A DNA stretch of 64,000 nt from the NCBI GenBank assembly GCA_026874595.1, contig CM049320.1, forward strand, positions 43,348,714 to 43,412,713, given 5' to 3'. Under the pieces are notes generated by a model. The model ran no database searches, had not been told where the DNA came from, and saw only the letters and a program-made list of their open reading frames with translations. Numbering within the stretch: position 1 is the stretch's first letter; each line of letters opens with the position of its first letter. A program made the translations under genes and the position numbers. Shown piece by piece: positions 52,601-58,551 of the stretch. The stretch is from Sipunculus nudus. Its lineage: Eukaryota > Annelida > Sipuncula > Golfingiida > Sipunculidae.

Positions 52601-55600
52601 TTTAATTAAGATGAAGCCATATTGCAGTGTAGGGATGTGATAATGAAGGCCAATGGAATTTGATGTATTGCAGTTTACTGGATGAACTCAATTCAGAACT
52701 AGTGCCTTGATTATTATAATGATGACCTCTCTCCTTAAAATTCACACACACATTATCTGTTGATTTCCCTCAGGTTTTTAACAGGTTATTAACTTTAGAT
52801 TATATCTAAAATTCTAGTGTCAGTTTAATTATGTATAAGTTAAATTGTGAAATAAGGATATATCTCCTCTACTTAAGAATCATATTAATTATATTTAAAG
52901 TCATTATTATATGTTTATTATTTTGTTTTCTCTATATTATGAATAGTGTAACTTTTAGTTTCTTATTGCACGGTGTCTGCACCATACAAGCTACTATATT
53001 TATGTCTCCTTCCCCTCCAGGGGAGACATGTTGTTTTCAGTGCCATCGTTGTCTGTAGGATATCTTGTGGAGGTTATAACTTTTGAAGGGCTGCATATTT
53101 CCCTCCGAAATTTAAAACACTGTTGATTCCCATCAAAATCTCAGAGGAGTTTGAAACTGGGTGACCTTGACTTTCATTTTCAGGGTTAAATCTGGCCAAA
53201 TGTTAAATTTTTGTAGGATATCTTGTGAACACGATAACGTTTGAAGGGCTGCATATTTTCCTCTGTAATTTAAAAAGCAGATTGTTCCTACAGTGACCTA
53301 GACCTCCATCCTCAAGGTCAAATCCAAATTTGAAAATTATTTTGAAGCCGATAACTTTTGAAATGTTTCACATTTTGTCCTCAAATTTGGTACCCTGATT
53401 TTCCTTACAATGTTCTTGTATGAGTTTGAAAACCAGTGACTTTGACCTTATTCTTCAAGGTCAAATCTGCTGAAATGTAAAATTTTTGGGTAATTTTGTA
53501 AACATGATAACTTTTTAAGGGCTGCATATTTTCCACCGAAATTGTACATACTAATGGTTCCTAATGAAATCTCAGATGACTTCAAAACCCAGTTACCTTG
53601 ACCTCCATCTTTTGTTACAGGGTTATGAGAGAGGGGAGGTGAGGCTGTACTTGTTATTACCTGTATAGTGAATGTTACCTGTTGTTACAGGGTAATGTGA
53701 GAGGGGAGGAGGTGAGGCTGTAGTTGTTATTACCTGTACTATGAATGTTACCTGTTGTTACAGGGTAATGTGAGAGGGGAGGAGATGAGGCTGTACTTGT
53801 TATTACCTGTACTATGAATGTTACCTGTTGTTACAGGGTAATGTGAGGGGGGAGGAGATGAGGCTGTACTTGTTATTACCTGTACTATGAATGTTACCTG
53901 TTGTTACAGGGTAATGTGAGAGGGGAGGAGGTGAGGCTGTACTTGTTATTACCTGTACTATGAATGTTACCTGTTGTTACAGGGTAATGTGAGAGGGGAG
54001 GAGGTGAGGCTGTACTTGTTATTACCTGTACTATGAATGTCACCTGTTGTTACAGGGTAATGTGAGAGGGGAGGAGGTGAGGCTGTACTTGTTATTACCT
54101 GTACTATGAATGTTACCTGTTGTTACAGGGTAATGTGAGAGGGGAGGAGATGAGGCTGTACTTGTTATTACCTGTACTATGAATGTTACCTGTTGTTACA
54201 GGGTAATGTGAGGGGGGAGGAGATGAGGCTGTACTTGTTATTACCTGTACTATGAATGTTACCTGTTGTTACAGGGTAATGTGAGAGGGGAGGAGCTGAG
54301 GCTGTACTTGTTATTACCTGTACTATGAATGTTACCTGTTGTTACAGGGTAATGTGAGAGGGGAGGAAGTGAGGCTGTACTACCTGTATCCTGGTGAGAT
54401 GCAGCCTGACACGACCAACAGAGTGAACATCCTCATGACAGAGGTAAGTATTACCAGAGCTCTGACATCCAGGTTACAGCTTTACAAGCTGCTGCCTCTA
54501 CCGTTCTACATCCAGGTATTATTTGTCTGTGTAGACAGCTATTTCTAACTGTTCATAATTAATTTTCAGGTACACCTAAGAGGCAGATAATAAACAAACA
54601 AACTTTCATGATAAAAAAATAATCCCTATGGAGTTACACATGTAAAATAAGAGATGTTCTTGTTTTGAAAAAAAACTCTGAATAAATTTGCTGACCAATC
54701 AAGGCCACCAACCAGTAGAAGTATCTTGCATTGTTTTGAATGATGTAGGTCATTTTTATCCTCTTACCTTTCAGATTAGTATGTTTTGATTAAACATATA
54801 TGCAATACAGTTATATTTTGTTCATGTGAAATCATGAAATTAAGAAATGGAGAACTGGTTCTAATTTTCATACCTTACCATATTTTCAGATATACATATC
54901 AAGATTTGGTGTATGAACATAAAAATAGATGTAAGTTGAATAGACTTTTTGATTTATGAACTGAGAGTTGATTGATGTACTGACAGTATATCTATAAACA
55001 GACTTGATTGATGGATGGACAGACATTTGACGAATGAACACATAGCTGATTGATGGTAAGACAGACATTTGATTGATGGACAGAGAGTTGATTGATGAAC
55101 AGACAGTTGACTGATGGAGAGACATTTGATTGATGGACAGACAGTTGATTGATGAACAGACAGTTTACTGATGGAGAGACATTTGATTGATGGACAGACA
55201 TTTGATTGATGGACAGACAGTTGACTGATGGAGAGACATTTGATTGATGGACAGACATTTGATTGATGGACAGACATTTGATTGATAGAAAGACAGACAG
55301 TTGATTGATGGATAGAGAAAACTTTGATTGATGGATAGACAAACAGATGATGGATGGACAGACATTTGATTGATGGACAGTCTGTTAGTTGTTAAACTTT
55401 TATTAGGTTGTATTGATCAAAATGAAGTGTAACTTGACATTGCACTTATATTTGTGGGGTTAGGCATCCTTCCAGTCAGGCCGCGGTGGACAGGTGACCA
55501 GAGCTTTGTTTATGGAGGTCCTATCAAACATTGTGGCTTTGATGGTACGAGCCACGTATCAGACCAGGATGGCGTCTGCCAGCATTTCGCGTCTCAGCTT

Positions 55601-58502
55601 GGACACAGCTGTACCAGAGGACACTGGGCTCGGAACTGTCATGTCCGTGGAGTATTGTCGCTGTCCCCCTGGCTATACCGGTCTCTCATGCGAGGTAAAT
55701 TGTCACTCCTGAAGCATTGTCAGGTGTGGCCATCATTCATTCAGTTTCATACTTCCAGCTTGCACAGTACTGTGTCAACAATTCAGACTGCTTAGGCCAA
55801 AATAAAAAAAAAAGGTGCACTGCTATGGTTCTCAGGTAGCTAGATGGAACCAGCTACCTGTTCATTTCGAAATTATATAGTAAATAAAAATAATTAAGGT
55901 TTAACATAAAAAGCGTTTACAAAATAAAACAGATTCCAAATTGATTGAGAATGTACTGTGTTATTTTTTTTTTAATTGTTGGCTCTGCTGTTACCCACAG
56001 AACAACCTTGCAAGCAGGATTGCTCACAGCATATATATATAAAATTCAGGGAATTTTTAATGGCTATGGTGACTGTAATTGATTCTCCGGCAGGAAGGCA
56101 TTGGCATCCCTTGCCTCATGAGCCAGCATTCAATAATTTCATTCTACATTTCCCTTTTACTTCTCAGTTGAGGTTGTGTTGTGTTTGAAGGTTTAATCTT
56201 GTTTTCCTTTGATTTTTCTCCACACGTGTAGGTTGATGATGCAGAGAATGGTTACACAAAATATATGGCCCAAACCATTAATGACAGACCAACTGTTTCT
56301 AAGCAGTAATACACAAGTAATGTATAATTCTAATAAAACATGAATCTGCACAGGTAACAAACTACAAAGGCAGAACACAGTGCAGTTACTTTGATCATTT
56401 GAAGCCATATGTTGTTATTGTGTGATAAAATCATACACATTGATATGTGTTTGATATCAGTGTGTAAGGTTCTATTAAGATGACATTATCAATTCCAAAA
56501 TTCTAGTTTCAGTTTACTTTGCTTTCTGTACCATTTCAGATACAATTTTCAAATAAGGATTTGGTTTGGGTAAGCAGTAAAATGATGTTTTTGAGCCCAA
56601 ATTTGAATTTGGTGGGATTGTTTTTCCCTAAAAAACAGCTAAAATTCAGGATGAAACAAAGAAAAGTCATTACATATTTTTCACAATTGGCCATAATCCT
56701 GACATTGAAAGTGAGCTTAACCTTGTGTTTATCCATTTCTTTTGAACTCCAAATTTCACATTTCACACAGTTGGCCCCTAGACCTGCATGTGGCTATGGA
56801 TCTTGCACAATTGTATTACCTTTCTAAAGGTTTGGGGTACTTTGGTTTCTTCTTCATTGCTGCACTGCTACAGACAGCCCCTGTGAGGAAGATAACCAAA
56901 TAAATATCTGCTAATAGATCTGCAGAATTATCATCTGCAATTCTGCATATATAGATACTACTAAGAGGACAAAGCTTTTTTTAAATGGGTCATGACCTTT
57001 ACTATAAAAAGTTCAGGAGAAAATCATGCAAACATCAGATATAGGTTGATGGATTGCCCTGAAAATCTGTATAACAGTTGACACAAGACTTGTTTACAAG
57101 ATCCAACTACAGTAGTAGTTGCCAATTTCTGGGGATAATTTGGATCACCAATGCAAAAAATTTCCAGTAATAGTGTGTCTTAATTTAACTTTTCTGTGTC
57201 CATTGATTTTTGTAGTTAAAATGAAGACATTTGTGTTTTATCTGTTTTCTTATAATATACTTTTCTGTGTTTTGGTGTATACATGAACTTTACTGTGGGA
57301 ACATCCACTTGCTTACATTTATATACATACAACATAATCATCATAATGAATAACCTAAGCTGATTGTGTGTATTTCTGACAGAAATGCTCGTCTGGATAC
57401 ACAGAGACCCGGGACCCAGCGACAGGCAGACTGGTGTGTGCTCGCTGCTTCTGTAATGGACATGCCACATCATGTGATGAGAGCACTGGAGCATGTCTTG
57501 TGAGTATAAAAAAGTAATCTGATTATTGTGTAATAATGGCTCTAACAGAGGGCAAATATATTTCTGGATCATGTCTGTTTCAAAGCTTTCCCTCTGAGTG
57601 TCACCTGTATCATGTCTATATTAAAACCTCTCCCTTGGAGTTTCACCAGGATCATGTCTAAATTCAAAGATTTCCCTTTGATGTTTCACCTGGATCATTG
57701 CTAAATTCAAAGATTTCACTTTGATGTTTCACATGGATCATGTCTATATTCAAAGATTTCCCTTTGAGTTTCACCTGGATCATGTCCTTATTCAAAGATT
57801 TCCCTTTGAGTGTCACCTTGATCATGTCTATATTCAAAGATTTCCCTTTGATTTACACCTTTAACATGTCTCTATTCAAAGATTTCCCTTTGAGTTTCAC
57901 ATGAATCATGTCTATATTCAAAGCTTTCCCTTTGAGTTTCACCTGGATCATGTCTACTTTCAAAGATTTCCCTTTGAGTTTCACCTGGATCATGTCTATA
58001 TTCAAAGATTTCCCTTTGAGTTTCACATGGATCATGTCTATATTCAAGGATTTCCCTTTGAGTTTCACATGGATCATGTCTATATTCAAAGATTTCCCTT
58101 TTAGTTTCACCTGGATCATGTCTATATTCAAAGATTTCCCTTTGAGTTTCACATGGATCATGTCTATATTCAAAGATTTCCCTTTGAGTTTCACATGTAT
58201 CATGTCTGTATTCAAAGATTTCCCTTTGAGTTTCACATGGATCATGTCTATATTCAAAGATTTCCCTTTGAGTTTCACCTTGATCATGTCTATATTCAAA
58301 ACTTTCCCTTTGAGTTTCACCTGGATCATGTCTATATTCAATGATTTCCCTTTGAGTGTCACCTGGATCATGTCTATGTGTCATCTGGATCAAACCTTTC
58401 CCTCAGTGTATGATATCCTCTGCCAGCTTTTTATGCCTTTAGCCTAATGTGTTTTCAAATATCCTGTTCTGGCTGGGATCTCTCTGTCTCTTTCTCTCTG
58501 TG

Positions 58503-58551
<49 letters not shown>

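Noticed and set aside
54954-55365. Minus-strand ORFs of 66-116 codons with repeated HQS/CPSIK motifs
   Set aside because: Produced by the TTGATTGATGGACAGACA short tandem repeat; four frames open at once over the same array is the mark of an artefact.
57853-58447. Overlapping ORFs of 172-179 codons on both strands
   Set aside because: They are translations of a stop-free 42-bp tandem repeat inside an intron, without start context, domain or splice support.
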